Origin: an uncultured bacterium
Lineage (GTDB): Bacteria; Bacillota; Clostridia; Oscillospirales; Acutalibacteraceae
Assembly (NCBI GenBank): GCA_905215105.1
Contig: CAJMOI010000128.1
Location: forward strand, 1 to 5,792
Direction: 5' to 3'
DNA length: 5,792 nucleotides
Part shown: in pieces, positions 1 to 5,738 of the stretch
Layout of the letters: each line of letters starts with the position of its first letter
Position numbering within the stretch: position 1 is the stretch's first letter
Notes under the pieces: model-generated
What the model was told of the DNA's origin: nothing
The model's database searches: none
Seen by the model: only the letters and a program-made list of their open reading frames with translations
Position numbers and translations under genes: made by a program

Positions 1-38
1 TGGAGACGGCCCGGGACGATAGAAAGACGCCAACATAA
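1..38 (+). other. Possible last codons of an upstream plus-strand gene
   Basis: Two plus frames stay open from the window edge and then stop: one ends with TAG at 20-22, the other with TAA at 36-38 (residues ETARDDRKTPT). Either would end just before the terminator at 41, as expected for the 3' end of a gene. There is too little sequence to choose a frame or name a product. The assignment rests on position next to the terminator only. Confidence 0.3.
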
Positions 39-40
39 AG

Positions 41-69
41 CGGCCACCCAATCGGGTGGTCGTTTTTTT
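41..69 (+). terminator. Intrinsic terminator of the upstream transcript
   Basis: A 9-bp stem (41-49 with 54-62, one G-T wobble) closes a 4-base loop and is followed by seven T (63-69). On the minus strand there is no matching T-run, so it works in the plus direction only. It probably ends the gene that leaves the window on the left. Confidence 0.85.
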
Positions 70-80
70 GTTCAAATCTC

Positions 81-129
81 AAAAAGCAGCGCTTCCAAAC
101 CATCCATTTCGGTTTGAAAGCGCTTTTTT
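81..129. terminator. Bidirectional hairpin terminator
   Basis: The arms 88-101 and 111-124 pair over 14 positions with one mismatch around a 9-base loop. Six T follow on the plus strand (124-129), and five A precede the stem (81-85), giving a T-run on the minus strand as well. A plus-strand terminator already lies 20 bases upstream, so this one most plausibly once ended the minus-strand XRE gene, now about 1.65 kb away across the inserted IS110 element. The hairpin is seen directly; its original owner is inferred. Confidence 0.8.
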
Positions 130-194
130 CATGCTTATGACCATACCTTTCCGCTGCGCTGCAAGGCACCAAAGAGAATGAAACACAGGCACCT

Positions 195-224
195 CTGACA
201 CAGCCAGTCGTAATTTGTTAGAAT
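195..224 (+). promoter_or_regulatory. Promoter for the IS110 leader RNA and transposase
   Basis: CTGACA (195-200) and TAGAAT (219-224) each match the sigma-A consensus in five of six positions, with an 18-base spacer. Transcription would start near 231, upstream of the structured region and about 210 bases before the transposase start. This is what one promoter making a bridge RNA and a transposase message would look like. Confidence 0.6.
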
Positions 225-230
225 GTACTT

Positions 231-440
231 GAGGAAACAGGCACACTACAGAGCACGTGGAGGTAAGTAGGCCCAACGCTTGTTGGACTGAATGCTTATG
301 TGTGCCGGACGCTCTTTCAAGCACCAATGAGTAGGGCATGGGACCCTGTAACCTTATCTTTGGAGAGACGGACTACTTCAATCTTTCAATGAGCGTCCAG
401 TCCCTGCCTGTTCCCTCAAATACTGTTTCGAGGGGATGTG
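231..440 (+). ncRNA. Candidate IS110 bridge RNA (transposition guide RNA)
   Basis: IS110-type transposases are known to use a structured RNA from the non-coding end of the element, with one loop reading the target and one reading the donor. This region lies in the expected place and folds by eye. There is a 5-bp stem-loop (273-277 with 282-286). A long-range 8-bp helix (307-314 with 391-398) encloses a second helix (328-334 with 373-380, one bulge). The unpaired strands between them (315-327 and 381-390) form an internal loop of the kind that could hold guides. A hairpin at 411-436 closes the 3' side. A promoter at 195-224 predicts the 5' end. The RNA ends and the guide assignments are inferred; no covariation evidence was available. 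Confidence 0.6.
411..436 (+). promoter_or_regulatory. Hairpin covering the transposase ribosome-binding site
   Basis: The 5' arm 411-417 pairs with 430-436, extended by three A-T pairs (418-420 with 426-428, one bulged C). The purine-rich ribosome site GAGGGG (430-435), seven bases before ATG 443, lies wholly in the 3' arm. In the folded state the site would be hidden, so translation of the transposase would be low. The pairing is seen in the sequence; its control role is inferred. Confidence 0.5.
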
Positions 441-442
441 TT

Positions 443-1687
443 ATGCTAAAAATCGTTTACCGTGTCTGCTGTGGAATGGATATTCACAAGTCCTTTGTTG
501 TTGCCTGTATCGCTTCTACCAATGAGCAGGGCGTGACAACCTACAAGCGCAAACGGTTCTCTACCTTTACCGGAGATTTACGCCGCTGTGCAGTTTGGTT
601 GGCTGAAAACAACTGTAAGGACGTGTGCATGGAATCTACAGGAAAGTATTGGATTCCCATTTACAACATTCTGGAACCTACCTGCAATATTGTTCTTGCT
701 CATCCGAAATACGTGAAAGCGATTCATGGCAAGAAAACCGACAAACGCGATGCCAAGTGGATTGCCGACATTTTCAAGCACGACCTTGTCGCCGGGAGTT
801 TTATCCCTCCGGCAGATATCCGCCAGCTTCGTGATTTGGTGCGTTACCGATGGAAACTCACCAACTTTACTACTGGTGAGAAAAACCGGACGCAAAACTG
901 TCTGACGGTCTCCAATCTCAAACTGGACGATGTATTTTCAGATGTGTTCGGCAAGGCAGCCTCCGCAATCACTGCCCGCATTCTGGAAAATCCAACGGAG
1001 AAAATTACGGATGTCTCTGGCTTCCGAACCAAAGGCATGAAAGCGACCAATGAACAGGTGCTTGCCGCTGTGGATGGAGTGATGTGTGAAGAACAGGCTG
1101 AAAAGCTCCGCATCATCCGTTCCCACATGGACAGCCTTGAACTGTGTAAGCTTAATCTGGAATCGCTGATTCTATCTGTTGCTGAGAAGTACCTTCCCCA
1201 ACTGGGCCTTGTTATGACAGCGCCGGGTATCCAATCCTTTGCCGCGATTGGCATCATTTCTGAGATTGGAGTGGATATGTCCGTGTTTCCCACCTCGAAG
1301 CATCTTTGCTCCTGGGCTGGGCTTACGCCGCAGAACAATGAAAGTGCCGGGAAGAAGAAAACTACCAGAATCAGCCGGGCCGGAGCTTATATCAAGCCTT
1401 TGCTTGTTCAGTGCGCTCTTTCCGCCATAAAAGCTAAGAAGTTCCCGGAAGTCCGTAATCGCTACCTGGCTCTCAAAAAGCGCCGAGGTCACAAAAAAGC
1501 CATTATCGCCATCGCCAGGATGCTCCTTACAGCTATCTACAATATGCTCAAGAAGAATGAGTCGTACAATCCGGAACTCTACCGCAAGGGGGAACCTCCT
1601 CCAGCGCATCGTGAAGTTTCTGTAGAAGAAGCTATCTTCATCCTCCAACGTCAAGGTTATCTGGTGACTGCTCCTCCCACAACTTAG
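443..1687 (+). CDS. IS110-family transposase (bridge RNA-guided recombinase)
   Basis: A 414-aa protein that excises and inserts its element, using a RuvC-like N-terminal DEDD domain and a C-terminal serine domain (Tnp_20). The acidic residues are visible: D13 in GMDIHKS, E64 in MESTGKYW, and D100 and D103 in KKTDKRDA. The C-terminal domain begins near residue 258 (TAPGIQSFAAIGIISEIG), includes CSWAGLTPQNNESAGKKK (289-306), and has the likely catalytic serine S311 in RISRAGAYIKP. The conserved basic segment RRGHKKAIIAIARMLL follows near 347-362. Length is normal for the family and no frameshift is seen. The reading frame is open back to 338, but ATG 443 has the ribosome site GAGGGG at 7 bases and starts just before the family's first motif, so it is preferred. 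Expression is probably limited by the hairpin over that site. Family assignment is very secure; activity is inferred from intact residues. Confidence 0.95.
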   Translation: MLKIVYRVCCGMDIHKSFVVACIASTNEQGVTTYKRKRFSTFTGDLRRCAVWLAENNCKDVCMESTGKYWIPIYNILEPTCNIVLAHPKYVKAIHGKKTDKRDAKWIADIFKHDLVAGSFIPPADIRQLRDLVRYRWKLTNFTTGEKNRTQNCLTVSNLKLDDVFSDVFGKAASAITARILENPTEKITDVSGFRTKGMKATNEQVLAAVDGVMCEEQAEKLRIIRSHMDSLELCKLNLESLILSVAEKYLPQLGLVMTAPGIQSFAAIGIISEIGVDMSVFPTSKHLCSWAGLTPQNNESAGKKKTTRISRAGAYIKPLLVQCALSAIKAKKFPEVRNRYLALKKRRGHKKAIIAIARMLLTAIYNMLKKNESYNPELYRKGEPPPAHREVSVEEAIFILQRQGYLVTAPPTT

Positions 1688-1775
1688 ACTTTAAGCATAA
1701 CTTCCTTTTGGGCCCGCTTTTAGGGGGTCTGGTTTTGTCTACCCTTTTTCGGAATGGTACTTTGATTACAGTGTT

Positions 1776-2450
1776 TCAACCTTCCTCCTGTGAATTCGGG
1801 TGATACAACCAATAAAACAGAGGAATGGTGAGGAACAGCAGCCATGCCGGATGCCACCAGCCGAAACCAAAGCCTGCCAGCAAAAACAGAAAGGTCACCA
1901 GCACGGGATACCCTCCGTACAGGCCGGCATAATAGATGGGAATCAGCAAAAACAGCAGCCACGCCGGATGCCACCACTGAAAACAAGCTCCCAATATCAG
2001 ATACAGAAAGACGATTATCAAGGGGAAAATCCCGTCAAAGCGATCATGGATGCGCTGCCAAAGGCTCCGGCGCTGATTCCACATACTCTCCCCTTCCTGC
2101 GAAACTTCCTCCGGCTGAAACGCCTCGCTTTCTTCAAAAGACTCCTGCGGCACCGAATGAGCATCATTATCTTCCGCAAAGGGATCAGGCGGCTGAGGGG
2201 CAGCCGGAGCCTCTTCTTCAAAAGGGGATTGCTGAGATTTTTCGGGCTGACCCGGCAAAAGCAGTTCATCCAGCGATACACCGTATAACTTTGAAAGGGC
2301 AATCAGATTATCCGTATCCGGAGCAGACTCCGCCCGTTCCCATTTGGAAACCGCCTGACGGCTGATCCCCAGTTTTTCGGCCAGTGCTTCCTGTGAAAGC
2401 CCTGCCTGTTTCCGCATCTCTGCCAATCGCTGTCCAATCTCTAACGTCAT
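1776..2450 (-). CDS. XRE-family regulator with membrane-embedded C-terminus
   Basis: A 224-aa protein of unknown specific role. Residues 5-62 form a Cro/C1-type helix-turn-helix (LSQEALAEKLG, then ISRQAVSKWERAESAPD), followed by GVSLDELLLPG. Residues 67-125 are an acidic, Pro/Glu-rich linker. Residues 139-216 are strongly hydrophobic with about three to four membrane segments and contain a duplicated block, WWHPAWLLFL(L/T)IP, at 159-171 and 198-210. DNA binding is therefore likely tied to the membrane, a common Firmicutes arrangement whose signals are mostly unknown. ATG at 2450 is chosen because AAAGGAG (2459-2465) sits 8 bases upstream and the HTH starts right there; an in-frame start at 2588 would add 46 residues unlike any HTH lead. 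It is divergent from the M23 gene. An IS110 element now sits just beyond its stop codon, between it and a plausible former terminator at 81-129. Confidence 0.88.
   Translation of the reverse strand: MTLEIGQRLAEMRKQAGLSQEALAEKLGISRQAVSKWERAESAPDTDNLIALSKLYGVSLDELLLPGQPEKSQQSPFEEEAPAAPQPPDPFAEDNDAHSVPQESFEESEAFQPEEVSQEGESMWNQRRSLWQRIHDRFDGIFPLIIVFLYLILGACFQWWHPAWLLFLLIPIYYAGLYGGYPVLVTFLFLLAGFGFGWWHPAWLLFLTIPLFYWLYHPNSQEEG
1834..1976 (-). repeat. Intragenic direct repeat (WWHPAWLLF block)
   Basis: Two 26-base copies, 1834-1859 and 1951-1976, differ at one position and are 117 bases apart, which is exactly 39 codons. They encode the two WWHPAWLLF membrane motifs of the XRE protein. The near identity at the DNA level suggests either a fairly recent duplication or gene conversion between the copies. 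Confidence 0.85.
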
Positions 2451-2503
2451 GTTCCCTGCTCCTTTCCATGGCAGTTTGTGTATCTTCAGTATCCGGGGTT
2501 TTG

Positions 2504-2568
2504 GGGCAAAAATCCACCAACCAGCAGTTGAATCGGGGGCAACTATTGGTTGCGGAGCCGTTTTGCCC
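2504..2568 (-). promoter_or_regulatory. Nested hairpin in the likely XRE leader RNA
   Basis: Three nested pairings share one axis: 2504-2511 with 2561-2568 (8 bp), 2518-2523 with 2547-2552 (6 bp) and 2526-2530 with 2540-2544 (5 bp, 9-base loop). The structure lies 54-118 bases upstream of the XRE start, inside the transcript if the promoter at 2607-2615 is used. No T-run follows on either strand, so it is not a terminator. It could be a protein-binding or regulatory leader, or a cruciform operator. I do not recognise a known riboswitch class. Confidence 0.4.
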
Positions 2569-2606
2569 TTGTCAGCACCCTTGACCAAATGGAAAACAAC
2601 TATTTT

Positions 2607-2615
2607 ATTCTACCA
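2607..2615 (-). promoter_or_regulatory. Candidate extended -10 promoter for the XRE gene
   Basis: Read on the minus strand this is TGG followed by TAGAAT, an extended -10 element with five of six -10 matches. The sequence 17 bases further upstream is a poor -35, as extended -10 promoters tolerate. It would start an RNA near 2600 with a leader of about 150 bases. Confidence 0.4.
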
Positions 2616-2883
2616 GATGGAAAGCGAGATTTCTTCCGTAACAGTGCCCAAAGTACTTGGGAATTCATGCACGTTTTTACCAATCGATTTTTTACGGAAC
2701 CAATCACCCATCCTGTTTTCGAATATTTTTCCATACCGCTATCTTTCACCGTTTGATTCCATAGGAAACACTTTTCTTTCGGCTTGACCGGTTTCTTTTC
2801 ATTTATGTGGATACTAGCGGAATCGTACGGAAAAATTCCGCAGAATGTTCTGGAACGTCGTGGGAACAATGGGAAAAAACAGG

Positions 2884-2912
2884 TTGAAATTGCGCCCAAA
2901 AGCAGGTATACT
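2884..2912 (+). promoter_or_regulatory. Sigma-A-type promoter of the M23 peptidase gene
   Basis: TTGAAA (2884-2889) and TATACT (2907-2912) each match the consensus in five of six positions and are exactly 17 bases apart. Transcription should begin near 2919, giving a short leader of about 40 bases before the TTG start codon at 2960. Confidence 0.8.
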
Positions 2913-2944
2913 GGAAATATGCGTAAAGTTATGTCTACCAGCAT

Positions 2945-2950
2945 GGGAGG
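2945..2950 (+). promoter_or_regulatory. Ribosome-binding site that fixes a TTG start
   Basis: GGGAGG lies 9 bases before TTG at 2960 and is 24 bases before the next in-frame ATG at 2975. That ATG has only a weak AAAGG nearby. The strong site therefore supports TTG as the start of the peptidase gene. Confidence 0.75.
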
Positions 2951-2959
2951 TGCAGATTC

Positions 2960-4258
2960 TTGGCAAAGGTCAAAATGAGAAAGGGGAAAACCCGGATTGT
3001 GCGGGCTTTGTCCGTTTTGTTGGCAGGATGTCTCTGTATGACAGCCGTCAACGCCGATACGCTCTCGGAGCTCTCCGATCAGAAAGAAACCCTTCAGCAG
3101 CAGCAGCAGGAACTGGAAGATCGAAGCAACGCTTTGAATGAACAGCTGGAACAGCTGAAGGATGACGAGGATAAACAGCAGCAGTACTATACATCTCTGG
3201 AAAAGCAGATTGATGTGGTGGAGGAGCAGATTGACACCGCCAATCAGCGGCTGGAACAGCTGGATGAGGAAATCAGCCAGACGGAATCGGATATGGCTGA
3301 TGCACAGGTACAGCTGGAAGAGGATTATGACACCCTGAAACAGCGTCTGTGCGCTCTGTATAAGCTGGGCAGCGCCGGTACATTGGAAATCATTTTGCAG
3401 GCCGAAAGCCTGCCGGATCTGGCCCAGAAAACAGAAGTGATGTCCGCCATCACCCGCCACGATACCCAGCTAATCGACAGTATCCACCAGCAGCTGGAAA
3501 CACTGGAAGAGCAGAAGCAACTGCTCCACGACGACCGGGAAGAAGCGGACCAGCTGCGCACCTCTCTGGAAGAGAAAAAGACCGAGCTGACCGGATTACA
3601 GGAAGAAAGTGCCCGGGTGCTGGCAGAGCTGGAATCCCAGCAAATCGATGTTTCCCAGCAGATCGACGATACCGAAGCTCAGAAGCAGGAACTGATCGAC
3701 CAGCTGGCACAGATTCAGAAGGAATGGCTGGCAGAGCTGAACAAACCCACGCCGACTCCTGAACCGACCCCCAATCCGACACCGAAGCCTCAGCCGGGCG
3801 GCGGCGGTTCCAGCGGCGGTACGGTGACACCGGAAACTCCCTCCCCCACAACACCGCCTTCCTCTTCGGGTTATACCTGGCCGGTGCCGGGCTATCCCAA
3901 TGTGGGTGATGGCTGGTATGAGGGCGGACGGGCCCACAAGGGCATCGATATTGTAGGCGCCGGAATTTATGGACAGCCTATTGTCGCAGCCCAGAGCGGC
4001 ACCGTGCTCACGGCTTACACCGCGGATGAATGGGGCTATGGCTGGGGTTATCATGTGATGATCGGCCACGATGACGGCTATGCGACCCAGTACGCTCATA
4101 TGAGCCGGGTAGCGGTTTCTACCGGCCAACATGTGGAAAAAGGCCAGATTATCGGCTATGTGGGCAATACCGGTGACTCCTATGGCGCACATCTCCACTT
4201 TGAGCTGTGGGAAAATGGGGAGCGCATCGATCCCGCAATTGTACTGCCCTACCGCTAA
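2960..4258 (+). CDS. Exported coiled-coil M23 peptidase (EnvC/CwlO-PcsB-like)
   Basis: A 432-aa peptidoglycan hydrolase or hydrolase activator. Order of parts: basic start and signal peptide (1-32, likely cut after VNA); long Glu/Gln-rich coiled coil (about 34-258) that includes a PcsB/CwlO-type segment near 133-175 (YKLGSAGTLEIILQAES, then SLPDLAQ); Thr/Pro- and Gly-rich linker (262-304); M23/LytM domain (about 305-432). The zinc and catalytic motifs are complete: H326 and D330 in HKGID, H380 in YAHMS, H411 and H413 in HLHFEL. Enzyme activity is thus likely, unlike activator-only members that have lost ligands. Related coiled-coil proteins are held by FtsEX at the division site; that link is inferred, since no ftsEX lies here. 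An LAGC sequence (21-24) could be a lipobox, so lipid anchoring is an alternative to release. The gene has its own promoter and terminator and is single. Confidence 0.92.
   Translation: MAKVKMRKGKTRIVRALSVLLAGCLCMTAVNADTLSELSDQKETLQQQQQELEDRSNALNEQLEQLKDDEDKQQQYYTSLEKQIDVVEEQIDTANQRLEQLDEEISQTESDMADAQVQLEEDYDTLKQRLCALYKLGSAGTLEIILQAESLPDLAQKTEVMSAITRHDTQLIDSIHQQLETLEEQKQLLHDDREEADQLRTSLEEKKTELTGLQEESARVLAELESQQIDVSQQIDDTEAQKQELIDQLAQIQKEWLAELNKPTPTPEPTPNPTPKPQPGGGGSSGGTVTPETPSPTTPPSSSGYTWPVPGYPNVGDGWYEGGRAHKGIDIVGAGIYGQPIVAAQSGTVLTAYTADEWGYGWGYHVMIGHDDGYATQYAHMSRVAVSTGQHVEKGQIIGYVGNTGDSYGAHLHFELWENGERIDPAIVLPYR
3095..3109 (+). repeat. (CAG)5 tract in the M23 coding sequence
   Basis: Five uninterrupted CAG codons encode Q46-Q50 in the coiled coil. 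Unit length is three, so slippage would change the coil length without shifting the frame. Confidence 0.85.
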
Positions 4259-4270
4259 AAAGTAATCTCT

Positions 4271-4303
4271 AACCGCTCCGGAGTTCCTTCCGGGGCGGTT
4301 TTT
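4271..4303 (+). terminator. Intrinsic terminator of the M23 gene
   Basis: An 11-bp stem (4271-4281 with 4290-4300, one G-T wobble) with an 8-base loop ends in five T (4299-4303). It begins 13 bases after the stop codon and separates the gene from the downstream transcription unit. Confidence 0.88.
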
Positions 4304-4337
4304 GCATATCCTGTCACTGCAAAAAACAGGAAATCCC

Positions 4338-4366
4338 TTGACCCTGTTGTATTTATCCAGTACAAT
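4338..4366 (+). promoter_or_regulatory. Strong sigma-A-type promoter of the DUF1015 gene
   Basis: TTGACC (4338-4343) and TACAAT (4361-4366) flank an exact 17-base spacer, each with five of six consensus matches. Transcription should start near 4373. No operator-like repeat is evident, so the gene may be expressed constitutively. Confidence 0.82.
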
Positions 4367-4407
4367 AGTAAAGTGCAAAAGCACCAACAGAAAAGGAGTG
4401 AACATCC

Positions 4408-5697
4408 ATGGCTGAAATCAGACCCTTCCGCGGACTGCGTTTTACGGAAAAAGCCGGAGAAATCGGCGAGCTGACCTGTCCGCCCTATGATATTATCAGT
4501 GAAGCCCAGCGTCAGGAGTATCTGCGGGTCAATCCCTGCAATGTCATCCGGCTGGAACTGCCCAAAGAGGGAGAAGATCCCTATGAAGAAGCGGGAAACA
4601 CCCTGCGCGCCTGGGAAGAAGCGGGCATTTTGAAGCGGGATTCCCAGCCGGGGCTGTATATCTATGAAGAGGAATTCCGGACTGGGGTGGACCATGGCCC
4701 GGTGAAAAAGGTCAAGGGTTTTATCTGCCGGGTCAAGGCCGAGCCTTTTTCTGCCGGAACCGTACTGCCTCATGAAGAGACTTTGAGCAAGGCCAAAGAA
4801 GACCGGCTGAACCTGATGAAGGCCACCGGCTGTAATTTCAGCCAGATTTATTCCCTCTATATGGACGAAGGCCATGTCACCCGGGAGCGGCTGGACAATC
4901 TGTCCAAAGACACGCCCCGCTATGAATTCAGCGACGGGCTGGTGACCCACCGGCTGTGGATTGTCAACGATCCGGTGGCCATCCGCGCTATCTGTGAGGA
5001 CTTTGCCGACCGGAAGCTGTACATTGCCGACGGCCATCACCGGTATGAAACCGCGGTGAATTTCAGCCGGTATTGCCACGAAAACGGGATTGCCCCGGAA
5101 GGCGGCGAAGCCGATACCGTCATGATGATGCTGGTGGACATGGAGCACGAGGGACTGGTGGTATTCCCCACCCATCGGCTGGTGCGGAATCTGGAATCCT
5201 TTGACCCTGCGGCGGTACTGGAAGGCTGCCGGGAGCATTTTGAAATTACGGAAATGGAGAACACCGACACCATCGAAGAGCAGCTGACTGTCCTGTATGA
5301 GCAGGGGAAAAAGGCCTTTGCCTTCTATTGCGGCGGCGACCGCTGGCAGCTGCTGGTACTGAAAGACCTTTCCGTCATGGCACAGCTGCTGCCGGACAAG
5401 AGCGAAGCCTCTCAGGGACTGGATGTGACGGTGCTCCACAGTTTGGTGCTGGAAAAGCTCATGGGCATTGACAAGGAAAACATGGCCAATCAGGTCAATC
5501 TGACCTACACCCGTTCCATGGAAGAGGCGCTGGCCTCGGTCCAGAACGGCGAGAGCCAGTGTGCATTTCTGCTGAACCCCACCCGCGTCACGGAGATTCG
5601 GGATGTGGCGGCGGCAGGCGAAAAAATGCCCCAGAAATCCACCTATTTTTATCCCAAGCTCATTACTGGTCTGGTGATGAATGAGATGGAGCTGTAA
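4408..5697 (+). CDS. DUF1015 family protein
   Basis: A 429-aa soluble cytoplasmic protein (no signal peptide or membrane segment) that matches DUF1015 over its full length. Family hallmarks in order: IRPFRGLRF (4-12), CPPYDII (24-30), NPCNVIRLELP (42-52), PHEETLSKAKEDRL (121-134), ADGHHRYETA (207-216, the most conserved block with paired His and Arg), VFPTHRLV (252-259), FLLNPT (387-392) and the C-terminal MPQKSTYFYPKLITGLV (407-423). The biochemical role is not settled to my knowledge. I recall the family often lying beside serine-biosynthesis genes (serA/serC) in Firmicutes, but none is visible here, so I assign no reaction. ATG 4408 has AAGGAG 9 bases upstream. The gene has its own promoter and follows the M23 terminator. 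Its downstream terminator seems to be interrupted by an IS3-family element. Confidence 0.9.
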   Translation: MAEIRPFRGLRFTEKAGEIGELTCPPYDIISEAQRQEYLRVNPCNVIRLELPKEGEDPYEEAGNTLRAWEEAGILKRDSQPGLYIYEEEFRTGVDHGPVKKVKGFICRVKAEPFSAGTVLPHEETLSKAKEDRLNLMKATGCNFSQIYSLYMDEGHVTRERLDNLSKDTPRYEFSDGLVTHRLWIVNDPVAIRAICEDFADRKLYIADGHHRYETAVNFSRYCHENGIAPEGGEADTVMMMLVDMEHEGLVVFPTHRLVRNLESFDPAAVLEGCREHFEITEMENTDTIEEQLTVLYEQGKKAFAFYCGGDRWQLLVLKDLSVMAQLLPDKSEASQGLDVTVLHSLVLEKLMGIDKENMANQVNLTYTRSMEEALASVQNGESQCAFLLNPTRVTEIRDVAAAGEKMPQKSTYFYPKLITGLVMNEMEL

Positions 5698-5716
5698 CCA
5701 AAACAGAATCGGAAGC

Positions 5717-5735
5717 AAAAGGAAACCCCCGCTCG
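5717..5735 (+). terminator. Left half of an interrupted terminator
   Basis: An A-rich start followed by GGAAACCCCCGCTCG, 20-38 bases after the DUF1015 stop codon, looks like the A-tract and rising arm of an intrinsic terminator. The matching falling arm (GCGGGGGTTTCC and T-run) is absent before the IS3-like end at 5739. I infer that the insertion split the hairpin; the other half should lie beyond the element. Confidence 0.45.
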
Positions 5736-5738
5736 ATG

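Larger units (their letters stand above)
134..1761 (+). mobile_element. IS110-family insertion sequence, apparently intact
   Basis: The element contains a long 5' non-coding end with a structured RNA candidate, a complete DEDD/serine transposase and a short 3' end. That layout fits the IS110 subgroup; the IS1111 subgroup carries its RNA on the other side and has subterminal inverted repeats. The ends are not certain. I place the left end at the CT dinucleotide 134-135 because the surrounding 9-mer (131-139) recurs inside the putative guide RNA (292-300). I place the right end at CT 1760-1761, which leaves a short stretch before the XRE stop codon. IS110 elements lack classical terminal inverted repeats and usually make no long target duplication, so ends cannot be read from repeats. 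Presence is firm; boundaries may be wrong by tens of bases. Confidence 0.65.
2451..2959. other. Divergent intergenic region between the XRE and M23 genes
   Basis: These 509 bases carry no gene I can support. Frames open on both strands here lack a credible ribosome site or recognisable domains, and the longest (minus, 2600-3460) is an antisense shadow of the M23 gene. The region holds the XRE ribosome site and nested-hairpin leader (2459-2568), an extended -10 candidate for XRE (2607-2615), a 7-bp hairpin (2817-2823 with 2835-2841, GCGGAAT/ATTCCGC) and the M23 promoter (2884-2912). From about 2660 to 2780 I see nothing distinct. Confidence 0.7.

Noticed and set aside
338..442. Longer transposase with 35 extra N-terminal residues
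   Set aside because: The extension overlaps the structured RNA, does not resemble IS110 N-termini and lacks a good ribosome site. ATG 443 has one and begins at the family's normal start.
1710..1740. Weak hairpin after the transposase as a terminator
   Set aside because: Only five to six pairs with wobbles form (1711-1715 with 1725-1729) and the T-run is short and interrupted. It may just be part of the element's right end.
2785..2816. TTGACC with GATACT as a second M23 promoter
   Set aside because: The spacer is about 20 bases and the -10 is poor, whereas the promoter at 2884-2912 has ideal spacing and is closer to the gene.
2847..2856. GTTCTGGAAC palindrome as a LexA box
   Set aside because: The Firmicutes LexA site has GAAC before GTTC with a 4-base gap. 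Here the half-sites are in the opposite order with a 2-base gap.
2600..3460. 286-codon minus-strand frame
   Set aside because: Much of it is antisense to the M23 coiled coil, where Gln-rich codons leave the opposite strand open. The Leu/Phe/Gln-rich product shows no domain.
4255..5718. 487-codon minus-strand frame
   Set aside because: It is antisense to the whole DUF1015 gene, which has clear family motifs, a promoter and a ribosome site. The open frame reflects codon bias.
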